From the NCBI GenBank assembly GCA_016721385.1, contig JADKIE010000002.1, positions 558,001 to 622,000 of the forward strand: a DNA stretch of 64,000 bases. The letters are read 5' to 3'. Source of the stretch: Chitinophagaceae bacterium (GTDB lineage: Bacteria; Bacteroidota; Bacteroidia; Chitinophagales; Chitinophagaceae). Position numbers and translations under genes: made by a program. Below are positions 48,726-57,697 of this stretch, in pieces. The notes below the pieces were generated by a model. That model searched no databases. It saw only the letters and a list, made by a program, of their open reading frames with translations, and was not told the DNA's origin. How positions within the stretch are numbered: the first letter of the stretch is position 1; each line of letters starts with the position of its first letter.

Positions 48726-50096
48726 TTAATCTTCTTTTAAATTATGTTTTACATCTACAGGCTTAACTAATAAGTTACAGATTAACCCAATAACCAACAA
48801 GCCTGCCATTACATACATAGTAGTTGAATAAACCTGCGATTTAGGCAAACCTTGCACTTCTATTTGATATTGCCGCATATAATTAATTATTACAGGCCCA
48901 AGTATAGCAGCCATTGACCATGCTAATAACAAACGTCCATGAATAGCGCCAACCTGTTTGGTACCAAATAAATCTCTTAAATAAGCAGGGATAGTTGCAA
49001 AGCCACCACCATACATACTTATTATAACAGCAAAGGCTGCAATAAAAAGAAATACCGACCCGGAACCACCAATTGATGGAATGGTAGAATATAATAAAAT
49101 GCCAAGCGTAAAAAATATGGTGTATGTGTTTTTTCTTCCAATTTTATCGGATAAGGAAGACCAAATAAATCTTCCGGCCATATTAAAAAAGCTTAACAGC
49201 ATTACAAAGCCTGCGGCAGATGTGGCATTTATTGCTTTTGATGCGCCAACCGATTCTACAGAAAATAATTCCTGAATCATAACAGAAGCCTGGCCTAATA
49301 CACCAATACCTGCAGTAACATTAAGCATTAGTACACCAAACAGTAAATAAAACTGCGGTGTTTTAATGGCCTCATCAGCCAATACATGTGATTGTGTTAT
49401 TAATTTGCCCTTGGTTGCTTTTGTGGAATCAAAACCTTTAGGCTTCCAATTTTCGGCAGGCACTCTTACAATAAATGAACCAAACATCATAAGTAAAAAA
49501 TACAAACACCCCATTACTACAAATGTTTGCGTAACACCAACCGATTGTACATTGCTAAATTGTTTCATTAAAAAAACAGATAATGGCGATGCTATCATTG
49601 CTCCGCCACCAAATCCCATAATAGCCATGCCGGTGGCCATGCCCGGCCGGTCTGGAAACCATTTTATTAATGTAGAGACAGGAGAAATATATCCTAAGCC
49701 TAAACCAATACCACCAATTACTCCCGACCCAAGATATAACAACCAAATAATATGCAAGTAAACACCCAATGCCGAAATCATAAAGCCGCTGCTAAAACAA
49801 AGTGCCGAAACAAACATAGCTTTCCTTGGCCCAACCCGTTCCATCCATTTTCCAAAAATTGCAGCAGAGGCACCCAAAAAAAACAAAGCAATACTAAATA
49901 TCCAACCAAGGGTGGTAAGTTTCCAGTCGCTGGCAGCAGATTCTGTAATACCGTTTACTTTTGTTAAAGGCTGATTAAAAACACTAAACGCATAAATTTG
50001 CCCAATGCATAAATGGATGGAAAGTGCTGCCAACGTTACTTTCCAGCGATTATATCCTTCTTTTGCTATTGTGTTTTCTCTTGCTAAGAAAGTCAT
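48726..50096 (-). CDS. OFA-family MFS transporter
   Basis: 456 residues with 12 predicted membrane helices. The start region RWKVTLAALSIHLCIGQIYA is typical of the oxalate/formate antiporter (OFA) group, and MERVGPRKAMF and KWFPDRPGMATGMAIMGFG are the MFS loop motifs. The substrate is unknown; monocarboxylates are a reasonable guess. It is divergent from the glutamate-synthase-like gene. Confidence 0.9.
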   Translation of the reverse strand: MTFLARENTIAKEGYNRWKVTLAALSIHLCIGQIYAFSVFNQPLTKVNGITESAASDWKLTTLGWIFSIALFFLGASAAIFGKWMERVGPRKAMFVSALCFSSGFMISALGVYLHIIWLLYLGSGVIGGIGLGLGYISPVSTLIKWFPDRPGMATGMAIMGFGGGAMIASPLSVFLMKQFSNVQSVGVTQTFVVMGCLYFLLMMFGSFIVRVPAENWKPKGFDSTKATKGKLITQSHVLADEAIKTPQFYLLFGVLMLNVTAGIGVLGQASVMIQELFSVESVGASKAINATSAAGFVMLLSFFNMAGRFIWSSLSDKIGRKNTYTIFFTLGILLYSTIPSIGGSGSVFLFIAAFAVIISMYGGGFATIPAYLRDLFGTKQVGAIHGRLLLAWSMAAILGPVIINYMRQYQIEVQGLPKSQVYSTTMYVMAGLLVIGLICNLLVKPVDVKHNLKED

Positions 50097-50334
50097 TTCA
50101 TTATTTTTAGTTTTGCAATATAAAAATGCCTATTCTATATAAATATGAACTTTATCAGTAATAAACATAACTTTTATCGCAAAAAAGTTTCGTTTTCATT
50201 TTTTTTAATACAATCAGCACAATTAATCAATACGCTTGCAATAAACGTTTTATGCTTAACTTAACAAATCGTTTAATAGCCAAAATTTTTTATTACAGAA
50301 AAGATGATTTCATCTTACTATAAAAATAATAATA

Positions 50335-51921
50335 ATGAAAAAAGAGTTTATCCTTTTTAGCATAATAACCACAATATTATTTGCAGCACTTGCCTGGTTT
50401 GTATGGAGTGGCTTTTGGTGGATATTAGGCGTTGAAATTATTTTAGTTGGCGTGGGAATTGCCGATATGATACAAAAAAAACACACCATCATGCGTAACT
50501 ATCCTTTGTTTGGGCGTATACGTTACTGGATGGAAGACCTTAGGCCAAAATTATATCAATATTTTATTGAAAGCGATATTGATGGCAGGCCAATAAACCG
50601 GATAGATCGTAGTACCATTTACCAAAGAGCCAAGCAAGAAACAGATACCATGCCTTTTGGTACACAGTTAGATGTATATGCAGAGGGTTACGAGTGGATG
50701 AGCCATAGCATTGCACCAAAAGATTTTCATAAACTTAATCATCATCCAAAAGTAAAAGTAGGCAACGGCAATTGTAAGCAACCCTACGATTTAAGTATAT
50801 TAAATGTAAGTGCCATGAGCTTTGGCTCATTAAGTCCGCAGGCAATTATGGCTTTAAATGGGGGTGCTAAAATGGGCGGCTTTGCACACAATACAGGCGA
50901 GGGCGGCATTAGCCCGTATCATTTAAAACAAGGAGGTAATTTAATTTGGCAAATAGGTACAGGGTATTTTGGGGCAAGAGATAAAGAAGGAAATTTTAAT
51001 GCAGAAGCATACAGGCAAAATGCAGTAAGGCCCGAAGTTAAAATGATAGAGCTTAAATTATCGCAAGGTGCAAAACCCGGGCATGGCGGTATTTTGCCGG
51101 GTAAAAAAAATACTCCGGAAATTGCAGCTATCCGTTTGGTAGAGCCTTATACTACCGTTTATTCACCTCCTTATCACTCTGCATTTAGTACACCAACAGA
51201 AATGATGCAGTTTATAAAATTATTAAGAGAACAAAGCGATGGAAAGCCTGTTGGCTTTAAACTTTGCGTTGGCCGCAAACATGAGTTTATAGCTATTTGC
51301 AAAGCAATGCTGGCTACCAATATTTATCCGGATTTTATTACGGTAGATGGTGGCGAAGGTGGTACGGGTGCGGCTCCGCAAGAGTTTAGTAACTATGTTG
51401 GTGCGCCATTGATGGATGGCTTAGCTTTTGTTGTAAACATTCTCAAAGGCTTTGGCATAAAGCAACACATTACGGTAATAGCTAGTGGTAAAATATTAAG
51501 TGGCTTTCATATTGTACGGGCAATGGCCTTAGGGGCCGATGCCTGCAATAGTGCAAGAGCCATGATGATGGCTATAGGATGCATACAAGCATTGGTATGC
51601 AACACCAACCGTTGCCCAACTGGTGTTGCTACGCAAGATCAATCATTGGCAAAAGGGTTGGTAGTGGAAGATAAAATAACCAGAGTGTTTAACTATCACG
51701 AGGATACCGTAAAAACTTTTGTAGAACTTATTGGTGCAGCCGGAATAGACAACCCTCAAAAAATTACCCGTAGCCATATTTATCGCCGTGTGTTTATGAA
51801 TGAAGTACGAACTTTTGAAGATATTTTTCCAAGTTGTGAAACCAATTGCTTTGTAAACGGAAATATACCAGACAGGTATAAAGATGATTATGTTATGGCA
51901 AAAGCGGATAGCTGGAACTAA
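50335..51921 (+). CDS. FMN-binding glutamate-synthase-family protein (membrane-anchored, stand-alone)
   Basis: 528 residues. Two N-terminal membrane helices (about 5-45) precede the central glutamate synthase FMN/Fe-S barrel: NVSAMSFGSLSPQAIMALNG, GGEGGTGAAPQEF, CNTNRCPTGVATQD with Cys for the iron-sulfur cluster. The protein lacks the N-terminal amidotransferase domain and the GXGXG domain, so it is not a complete GltB. The true substrate is uncertain. Proteins of this layout are widespread. Confidence 0.9.
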   Translation: MKKEFILFSIITTILFAALAWFVWSGFWWILGVEIILVGVGIADMIQKKHTIMRNYPLFGRIRYWMEDLRPKLYQYFIESDIDGRPINRIDRSTIYQRAKQETDTMPFGTQLDVYAEGYEWMSHSIAPKDFHKLNHHPKVKVGNGNCKQPYDLSILNVSAMSFGSLSPQAIMALNGGAKMGGFAHNTGEGGISPYHLKQGGNLIWQIGTGYFGARDKEGNFNAEAYRQNAVRPEVKMIELKLSQGAKPGHGGILPGKKNTPEIAAIRLVEPYTTVYSPPYHSAFSTPTEMMQFIKLLREQSDGKPVGFKLCVGRKHEFIAICKAMLATNIYPDFITVDGGEGGTGAAPQEFSNYVGAPLMDGLAFVVNILKGFGIKQHITVIASGKILSGFHIVRAMALGADACNSARAMMMAIGCIQALVCNTNRCPTGVATQDQSLAKGLVVEDKITRVFNYHEDTVKTFVELIGAAGIDNPQKITRSHIYRRVFMNEVRTFEDIFPSCETNCFVNGNIPDRYKDDYVMAKADSWN

Positions 51922-52026
51922 TAGTTGTAAGCTTATTTTTTAAAACCAATTTTAATAATAAGGATTAAGTATTTGTATTCTTGCAATTAAAAGAGTAAGT
52001 TTATACCAGCTACTTAAACCTTAATT

Positions 52027-53400
52027 ATGAAACGCATTATTTTAATACTGCTTATCGGCTTTTTTTTGCATCCTTCTTTATATGCCCAATGTATGTATGA
52101 GTACTGTTATACTTACACCTATGCCGGCGGCTATACCGAAAATTATAAAGCTTTAGTGGTACGTAATGAAGATGGGCAAGGCTTTATACGCTTAAAGTTT
52201 ACATACCCCAAAGATAATCAAGAACGTCTTTTTGATTTAGAACTAAAGCAATTTTATGGACTTACAGAACCAGCGCCAGGTCAACCTGCAGACAGCACCA
52301 AAATTATATTATCGGGCTACGACCCTCAATTAATTAAAGGACCTCCTTACACATTTTACAATGAATCTTTTTTATTAGAATATGATTTTAATAAAGGCTA
52401 TTATGTTCCCACAGGCGTAGCCAGAGAAATAAGAAACGCCGATAAAAATTATTATGTGTATGGCAAAATCAATTACATACGATTTATTCAAGAAAGTGAT
52501 TTAACCAAAGAGTTTGTGTCGCTATATTTTGATGAACAAGATGAAATTTATAAGAATTTATTTAAACAAGATGAATTAATAAATGAAACAAGGGCTATGA
52601 CAGTAGCCAATGCCACAGGAGTAAAAATGCACTTGATATTTGTAGCCAATACCGAAGATGGAAAAATTGGAAAATCTTGCGAAGTAGATAAAGAAAAAAT
52701 GACCGCAAGGTTTACAAGTATTGCAAAATGGTTAAAAATAGGATTTAATAAAACAGTAATTTATGGCACTAATTATAATGTAGATAAAGTGATGGATGCG
52801 GTAAATAATGTACCATCTGGCCCAAACGATATTTGTATTTTTTATTACAGTGGCCATGGGTTTAATTACAATAAGGTACCACAGCAATACCCTTTTTTAG
52901 ATATAAGGGATAACGACATGGAAGAAATAAACGGTAACAATACACCAAATTTAGAAATGATTTATAACAGGCTTTTGGCAAAAAACTTTAGGCTAACTAT
53001 GGTTATTGGCGATTGCTGTAATAGCGATATTGGGCTTACTACTGTACCGAGCCCGGCAGAAATAGCCATGCGGCCATCGGTAACCAGTTTTAGTTTACGC
53101 AACGGATACGATTTGTTTTTAAATAAAGAGAAGAAAAGTTACCTGTTTGCTGCCAGCAGCAAAGGGCAATTAAGTGCCGGTAATGGAGTAGATGGAGGAG
53201 TGTTTAGCCATAATTTCAGAGAAACGCTTGAGTACTATTTAGGAAATTTTAAAAGCAATATTACCTGGGATCAAATATGGAAAGTAGCTAAAGAAGAAAC
53301 AGAAAAAAAAGCAGCAAACCTTAAATGCTTACATCCTGTTAATGGTACAATATATCAATGCAGGCAAACGCCTGTTTCGCCGGTTGACAAGGGTAATTAA
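52027..53400 (+). CDS. Secreted caspase-family (C14) protein
   Basis: 457 residues: signal peptide (MKRIILILLIGFFLHPSLYA, cleavage near AQC), an N-terminal beta-rich region of about 190 residues, and a C14 peptidase domain. The catalytic His is in CIFYYSGHGFNY (near residue 277) and the Cys in VIGDCCNSDIG (near 329), so the dyad is intact. Export suggests it works in the periplasm or outside the cell. Its neighbour at 53411-54724 is a paralogue in the opposite direction, with 10 bases between stops. Confidence 0.88.
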   Translation: MKRIILILLIGFFLHPSLYAQCMYEYCYTYTYAGGYTENYKALVVRNEDGQGFIRLKFTYPKDNQERLFDLELKQFYGLTEPAPGQPADSTKIILSGYDPQLIKGPPYTFYNESFLLEYDFNKGYYVPTGVAREIRNADKNYYVYGKINYIRFIQESDLTKEFVSLYFDEQDEIYKNLFKQDELINETRAMTVANATGVKMHLIFVANTEDGKIGKSCEVDKEKMTARFTSIAKWLKIGFNKTVIYGTNYNVDKVMDAVNNVPSGPNDICIFYYSGHGFNYNKVPQQYPFLDIRDNDMEEINGNNTPNLEMIYNRLLAKNFRLTMVIGDCCNSDIGLTTVPSPAEIAMRPSVTSFSLRNGYDLFLNKEKKSYLFAASSKGQLSAGNGVDGGVFSHNFRETLEYYLGNFKSNITWDQIWKVAKEETEKKAANLKCLHPVNGTIYQCRQTPVSPVDKGN

Positions 53401-53410
53401 ATAAATTATT

Positions 53411-54724
53411 TTACCTAAGCTCCAGTTTATAAATAGGCTCTTGAAAACAAGGAGATGGTTTATTTGTTTCACCGCAATCGTACCCTTTACTCATATTACT
53501 GGTTGCCATATTTGTTTGTGTAATAATTTGCTCCCAGGTTACATTATTAGCATTGCCCCACAAGGCAGCAATTAATTTGTTGCTTAACTGAAAAGTATAG
53601 ATGCTTCCTAATTCTTCGTCTGTAAGTGCAACCTGCCCTTTTGTTGCAGCCGACATTAATATAGAGCCTTTGTTTTTCAAAAAAAGATTAGCCATTTCAA
53701 CTCTGTTTGGCCCTTTTGCAGGTTCTCTTGTTGTAGCAATGGTATTGGGTTTTCTTCTGTAATACGGAATTAAATTATTACAACAATCGCTGATTACTAC
53801 GTTTAATCTGGCATCTTTTGCTTTTATGGTTTCAAATATTTCTTCAATGTTTTTAGTAGACGCCTTGATTAATTTTTCGTCTTCTATGGTTAAATCTATT
53901 TTTAAAGCTAATTGTGGATATTTATGGGCTTCATCTTCTTTGTAGCTAAAACCATGGCCACTGTAATAAAACACAACAATGTCTTGTTTTGCGGTTTTAC
54001 AGCTGCTAAAGCATCAACCACAGCTTGTTTAGAAAACTTGTTACCGTTAATGCTTATTTCCTTTAATGGCAAATCCAACTCCAACGCTATTCTTCTAAAT
54101 AATGGGCCAAGATTATCTATATCCAATTTACATCCCTTGCCTATTTTTTTATCTAATGTGTTGGCAATATTTATAAAATAAAACCATGGTACGCTTTGTA
54201 TGTTTTTTTTGCTGCTTTGAGATGGATCAAAAAGATCCATATAAAAAGCCTCATTTTCTAAAAAAAAATTTCTAACATAATTTTCTTTTAAATCTTCTCT
54301 TCGCAAAGCAGTAGCAGCAGAAATAAATGCAGGGGCGGTATTGTTACGCCTGGCAATTGTTACACTTTTTTTGATTCGTTAAACCTGCCGGTAGAAAAAT
54401 AATTGAAATAAACAGGGAAGCATGCGGCAGTATCTGTACCATAAATAACAACCGGCTTTATTTTCAGCGCTTCTTTGTTAAAGTCGGATAGCGATGTATA
54501 AAAAGGCACTTCGTAACTGGTATATTTTTTGTTTTACTATTAAAATATTGAACCCTTAACTGCTTTTCTCCATCGCTGTTCCTAATAATAAGAGCAGTAT
54601 AGTCTTTATTTTTAGCAGCGGTTAAACCAAATTTAATTTCATGTATATTTTGGTACACAACTTGTGCAAAATTGCACAGATAAAATATGTTAAGAAAAAA
54701 AAATAACAAGAATTGCTTTCTCAT
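53411..54724 (-). CDS. Second secreted caspase-family protein (three frameshifts)
   Basis: Paralogue of the upstream caspase. From ATG 54724 (MRKQFLLFFFLNIFYLCNFA, signal peptide), corrections at the T6 run 54525-54530, the T7 run 54366-54372 and the TT 53985-53986 join four frame pieces into about 438 residues. The corrected sequence keeps the N-terminal region (VVIYGTDTAACFPVYFNYFS) and both catalytic motifs (VVFYYSGHGFSY and VISDCCNNLI). Because all breaks are missing bases as in essential genes, I favour sequence error over decay, but three breaks in one gene leave a real pseudogene possible. Confidence 0.78.
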
Positions 54725-54883
54725 TAGTTATGATTAAGGTTTCTTAAAACTACACTTTTATTTGTGGATATAAAAGAATAACTTGGCATTGCCTTAATTA
54801 TGAAATGAGCCATAACAAAAGTTGACGGTAACTAAAATATTTATTGGCGAACTACATGTGACTGAAAAAATAAAAATGAACAC

Positions 54884-56275
54884 ATGAAAAAAGCAATATC
54901 ATTTCTGCCGCTACTTTTTTGTGTAGCAATTTCTTATGCTCAAATAAATAAAATTGACAGCCTAAAAAGTTTGCTAAAATCAGCAAAACAAGATTCTAAC
55001 AGGGTTACTCATTTATGGCAACTTTCTAATGAATATAAAACCAGCAGGCCGGATACTTCATTACTATTAGCCGAAGAAGCATTACAATTAGCAAAGCATT
55101 TAAATTTTGAAGAGGGCGAATCTAAAGCACTTTCGTTGTTGGCAGCATCGCAATATTATTTAGGCAATTATCCTAAAGCACTTGAAAATTATTTACTAAA
55201 ATTAAAAATTGAAGAAAAAAGAAAAATACCGAAAGATTATAGTGTTGCATTAAATAATATTGGCTTAATGTATGTTTTGCTTGGCGAACATAACAATGCA
55301 ATTGAGTATTTTTTTAAAGCAGATTCCGTAGAAACGGCCAACAATCTTAACTATATTAAACACAGGGTTATGTTAAACCTTGGCGAGGCATATTTTAGAA
55401 AAAACGATTTTACATCTTCGCTAAGTTATTTTACAAAATCATTAAATATTGCAACTGCAAACAAAAGTATTGAAGACTCAACAATGTCTTTAGTAGGTGT
55501 GGCCAATGTATTAGCTAAGTTAAATAATACTGCCGCATCAAAAAGTAACTACTCCATTGCATTACAGTTATTAAAAACTACTAACGACGAAGATTTGTTG
55601 TGCGAAGCAAGTTTGGGATTAGCTAAAGTTTATGATCAGTTAAACAAACCCGACTCTGCAATGTACTATGCAAAACTTTCGTATACGTACGGAAAAAAAG
55701 ACAGGTTTATTTCCAGAGAGTTTGATGCTTCTCAATACTTGGTTGAGTTGTTTAAAAAAGCTAAAAAGCCGGATAGTGCTTTTGCCTATTTACAACATAC
55801 AGTTGCATTAAAGGATAGTATTATGGGGCAAGATAAAGTGAGGCAGGCTCAAATTATTTCCAGCGGAGAGCAGCTTAGGCAAGTACAAATTGCCGAGCAA
55901 AAAAAGCTTGCCATTGCCGAAAGAAAAAAACAATTACAACTTTTATTTATTGGAATTTTTATTCCTCTTTTCTTTTTACTTACTTTATATATAAGTAAAA
56001 CAAAAATTCATTCACGAATAATTAAGTTTTTGGGTATCATTTCATTATTGCTTTTTTTTGAGTACCTAACACTATTGCTTCACCCTTTTGTTGCAGAGCT
56101 AACACACCATACACCAGTGTTGGAGATGTTAATTTTTGTAACCATTGCCGCTTTTTTAATTCCATTGCATCACAGAATAGAGGGCATATTAATAAAAAAA
56201 TTAACAAGCAATAAACTTCCATATATAACAGGGCCGCTTAAAATAAAAACAAAAAAAATAAAAGGAAGAAAATAA
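54884..56275 (+). CDS. TPR protein with C-terminal membrane domain
   Basis: 463 residues: signal peptide, then six or more tetratricopeptide repeats (about 35-310; for example YLGNYPKALENYLLKLKIEE, VLLGEHNNAIEYFFKADSVE). A coiled coil (QIAEQKKLAIAERKKQLQLL), three or four membrane helices and a basic tail follow. The first part resembles Bacteroidota TPR sensor kinases, but no kinase or DNA-binding domain follows. It may be a sensor or scaffold whose partner is encoded elsewhere. Confidence 0.8.
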   Translation: MKKAISFLPLLFCVAISYAQINKIDSLKSLLKSAKQDSNRVTHLWQLSNEYKTSRPDTSLLLAEEALQLAKHLNFEEGESKALSLLAASQYYLGNYPKALENYLLKLKIEEKRKIPKDYSVALNNIGLMYVLLGEHNNAIEYFFKADSVETANNLNYIKHRVMLNLGEAYFRKNDFTSSLSYFTKSLNIATANKSIEDSTMSLVGVANVLAKLNNTAASKSNYSIALQLLKTTNDEDLLCEASLGLAKVYDQLNKPDSAMYYAKLSYTYGKKDRFISREFDASQYLVELFKKAKKPDSAFAYLQHTVALKDSIMGQDKVRQAQIISSGEQLRQVQIAEQKKLAIAERKKQLQLLFIGIFIPLFFLLTLYISKTKIHSRIIKFLGIISLLLFFEYLTLLLHPFVAELTHHTPVLEMLIFVTIAAFLIPLHHRIEGILIKKLTSNKLPYITGPLKIKTKKIKGRK

Positions 56276-56277
56276 AA

Positions 56278-56302
56278 AACCCTGCAATTATTATGCAGGG
56301 TT
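56278..56302. terminator. Bidirectional terminator between the TPR and small lipoprotein genes
   Basis: 9-base arms AACCCTGCA (56278-56286) and TGCAGGGTT (56294-56302) with a 7-base loop. A T-run follows on the minus strand and the two genes are convergent. Confidence 0.75.
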
Positions 56303-56324
56303 AATATATTACTTAATAGTAATT

Positions 56325-56591
56325 TTATGGTTTTGTACCAAGGGGCTTTGGAACCATTTTTTTCAATTTTACAGTATCCGTTTTTGCTGAACTGTCTTGC
56401 GCTGCTTTAGCAGGTTCGGTTGTGGCAGGTGCTGTATTCATTTTAGGGCTATCTGTTGTTGCCGGCGGAGTTTCTGTTTTTTCTGGTTCTTTTTTATCTC
56501 CATCATTATTACAGCTGGTAAATGTAATTGCGGTTACAAGGCTAACTCCTAAAAAGGCAGTTAATAAAAATTTTGACTTAGTTTTTTGCAT
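56325..56591 (-). CDS. Small Pro/Thr/Ala-rich lipoprotein of unknown function
   Basis: 88 residues. The signal (MQKTKSKFLLTAFLGVSLVT) ends in TSC, a lipobox with Cys27. The mature part is low complexity, with repeated Lys, Pro, Thr and Glu (EPEKTETPPATTDSPK, ATTEPAKAAQDSSAKTDTVK). No fold or family is visible; it may be a surface-exposed linker-like protein. Confidence 0.7.
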   Translation of the reverse strand: MQKTKSKFLLTAFLGVSLVTAITFTSCNNDGDKKEPEKTETPPATTDSPKMNTAPATTEPAKAAQDSSAKTDTVKLKKMVPKPLGTKP

Positions 56592-56660
56592 ATTTTTTAA
56601 GGTTTAGGAGATAAATATAATATTAATATTTTTTAGATGCTAATTTTTTGTAATAAAAAA

Positions 56661-56687
56661 GGTTTCAAGCTTTAATCGCTTGAAACC
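56661..56687 (-). terminator. Intrinsic terminator of the tRNA gene
   Basis: 10-base arms GGTTTCAAGC (56661-56670) and GCTTGAAACC (56678-56687). On the minus strand a T6 tract follows directly, so it ends the tRNA transcript 14 bases past the gene. Confidence 0.85.
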
Positions 56688-56700
56688 CTTATCCAATATG

Positions 56701-56774
56701 TGGGCCCACCTGGGCTCGAACCAGGGACCCCCTGATTATGAGTCAGGTGCTCTAACCAGCTGAGCTATAGGCCC
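56701..56774 (-). tRNA. tRNA with anticodon CAT (elongator Met or Ile2)
   Basis: Minus-strand cloverleaf starting GGGCCTATAGCTCAGCTGG. Acceptor arms GGGCCTA and TGGGCCC pair with one G-U; the D-loop GCTCAGCTGGTTAGAGC, anticodon stem-loop CCTGACTCATAATCAGG (anticodon CAT) and the T-arm CCTGGTTCGAGCCCAGG are canonical. CCA is not encoded. CAT can be elongator Met or, if lysidine-modified, Ile(AUA). The stem sequence favours Met in my memory of Bacteroidota tRNAs, but it is not decisive; it is not the initiator type, since 1-72 is paired. Confidence 0.92.
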
Positions 56775-56879
56775 TTTCTTCAAATATTTTGAAGATTGAG
56801 GCTGCAAATATAATCAAACTCTGTTAATTTAACGCTTCATTAAATTATTTGACGTTATTTTGCACCTTCAAAATTAAAT

Positions 56880-57596
56880 ATGAAGAAAATATTACTATCC
56901 GCCATTGCACTAATTTGTGTATTTGCAAGTTTTAGTCAGGACAAAAAAAGTTATAAGAATTTAGTTAACCGTGCCGGCGATCATTTAATGGTACAGTTAT
57001 CAACCGATTTTTGGAGTGGTACACCCGACAGTGTTAAAAACCACATGAAAAGTATTGGCAGGGGTGGCAATATTTATGCAATGATGAATAAACCTTTTAA
57101 GTCTAACCCCAGCTTTAGTATAGCATTTGGTGTAGGTATAGGTACAAGCAGTATGTATTTTAAAAGAATGGATGTGGGTATTACTTCTACAAGTGCAAAA
57201 TTGCCTTTTGTAAATTTAGATAGTGCAGACAGGTTTAAAAAATATAAGCTTACAACAGCATTTTTAGAAGTTCCGTTAGAATTCCGCTATTCATCTGATC
57301 CGGAAAATGACAGAAAAAGTATAAAAGCTGCTTTTGGTGTTAAAGTAGGTACAATGTTAAATGCACATACAAAGGGTAAAACATTAGAAAATAAAGATGG
57401 TAAACAATTAAACTCTTACACTGAAAAAGAAAACAGCAAAAAATTCTTTAACTCAACCCGTTTAGCTATTACCGCCAGAGTTGGTTACGGCAATTTTTCG
57501 TTATTTGGTAGCTACCAAATGAATAATTTATTTAAAGATGGTGTGGCCGCTCAAATTAAGCCTTTTCAAATAGGCTTGTGTTTAAGTGGGTTGTAA
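56880..57596 (+). CDS. PorT-like outer-membrane beta-barrel protein
   Basis: 238 residues with a signal peptide (MKKILLSAIALICVFASFSQ). It is of the small OMP_b-brl_2/PorT-like kind, with amphipathic strands SFSIAFGVGIGTSSMYF, LTTAFLEVPLEFRYSS and AAFGVKVGTMLNAHTKG, ending IGLCLSGL. PorT-like proteins relate to T9SS in some members; a role here is not proven. A terminator follows. Confidence 0.78.
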   Translation: MKKILLSAIALICVFASFSQDKKSYKNLVNRAGDHLMVQLSTDFWSGTPDSVKNHMKSIGRGGNIYAMMNKPFKSNPSFSIAFGVGIGTSSMYFKRMDVGITSTSAKLPFVNLDSADRFKKYKLTTAFLEVPLEFRYSSDPENDRKSIKAAFGVKVGTMLNAHTKGKTLENKDGKQLNSYTEKENSKKFFNSTRLAITARVGYGNFSLFGSYQMNNLFKDGVAAQIKPFQIGLCLSGL

Positions 57597-57619
57597 TAAA
57601 AATCAATAAATACTTAATA

Positions 57620-57646
57620 AAATCCCGATGCTTGTTGTCGGGATTT
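57620..57646 (+). terminator. Intrinsic terminator after the PorT-like gene
   Basis: 9-base arms AAATCCCGA (57620-57628) and TCGGGATTT (57638-57646) with a 9-base loop, followed by TTG on the plus strand, where the right arm and T5 tract merge. Confidence 0.75.
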
Positions 57647-57649
57647 TTG

Positions 57650-57680
57650 TTTGCCGCTGTTTTGCAAAACCTTAACTTTG
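57650..57680 (+). promoter_or_regulatory. Promoter matching the Bacteroidota consensus, for the purF-like gene
   Basis: TTTG (57650-57653), a 19-base spacer, then TAACTTTG (57673-57680) match the consensus TTTG-N19-TAnnTTTG. It lies between a terminator and ATG 57698 and supports that start over the longer in-frame reading. Confidence 0.7.
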
Positions 57681-57697
57681 CGGCTCATCATTCATCA

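Noticed and set aside
53411..54724. Second caspase gene as a decayed pseudogene
   Set aside because: All three frame changes are one-base losses like those in essential genes and both catalytic motifs survive, so sequence error is preferred, although decay cannot be excluded.
57578..57697. 40-residue N-terminal extension of the purF-like protein
   Set aside because: It would run through a terminator hairpin and a consensus promoter, and the conserved protein begins at ATG 57698.
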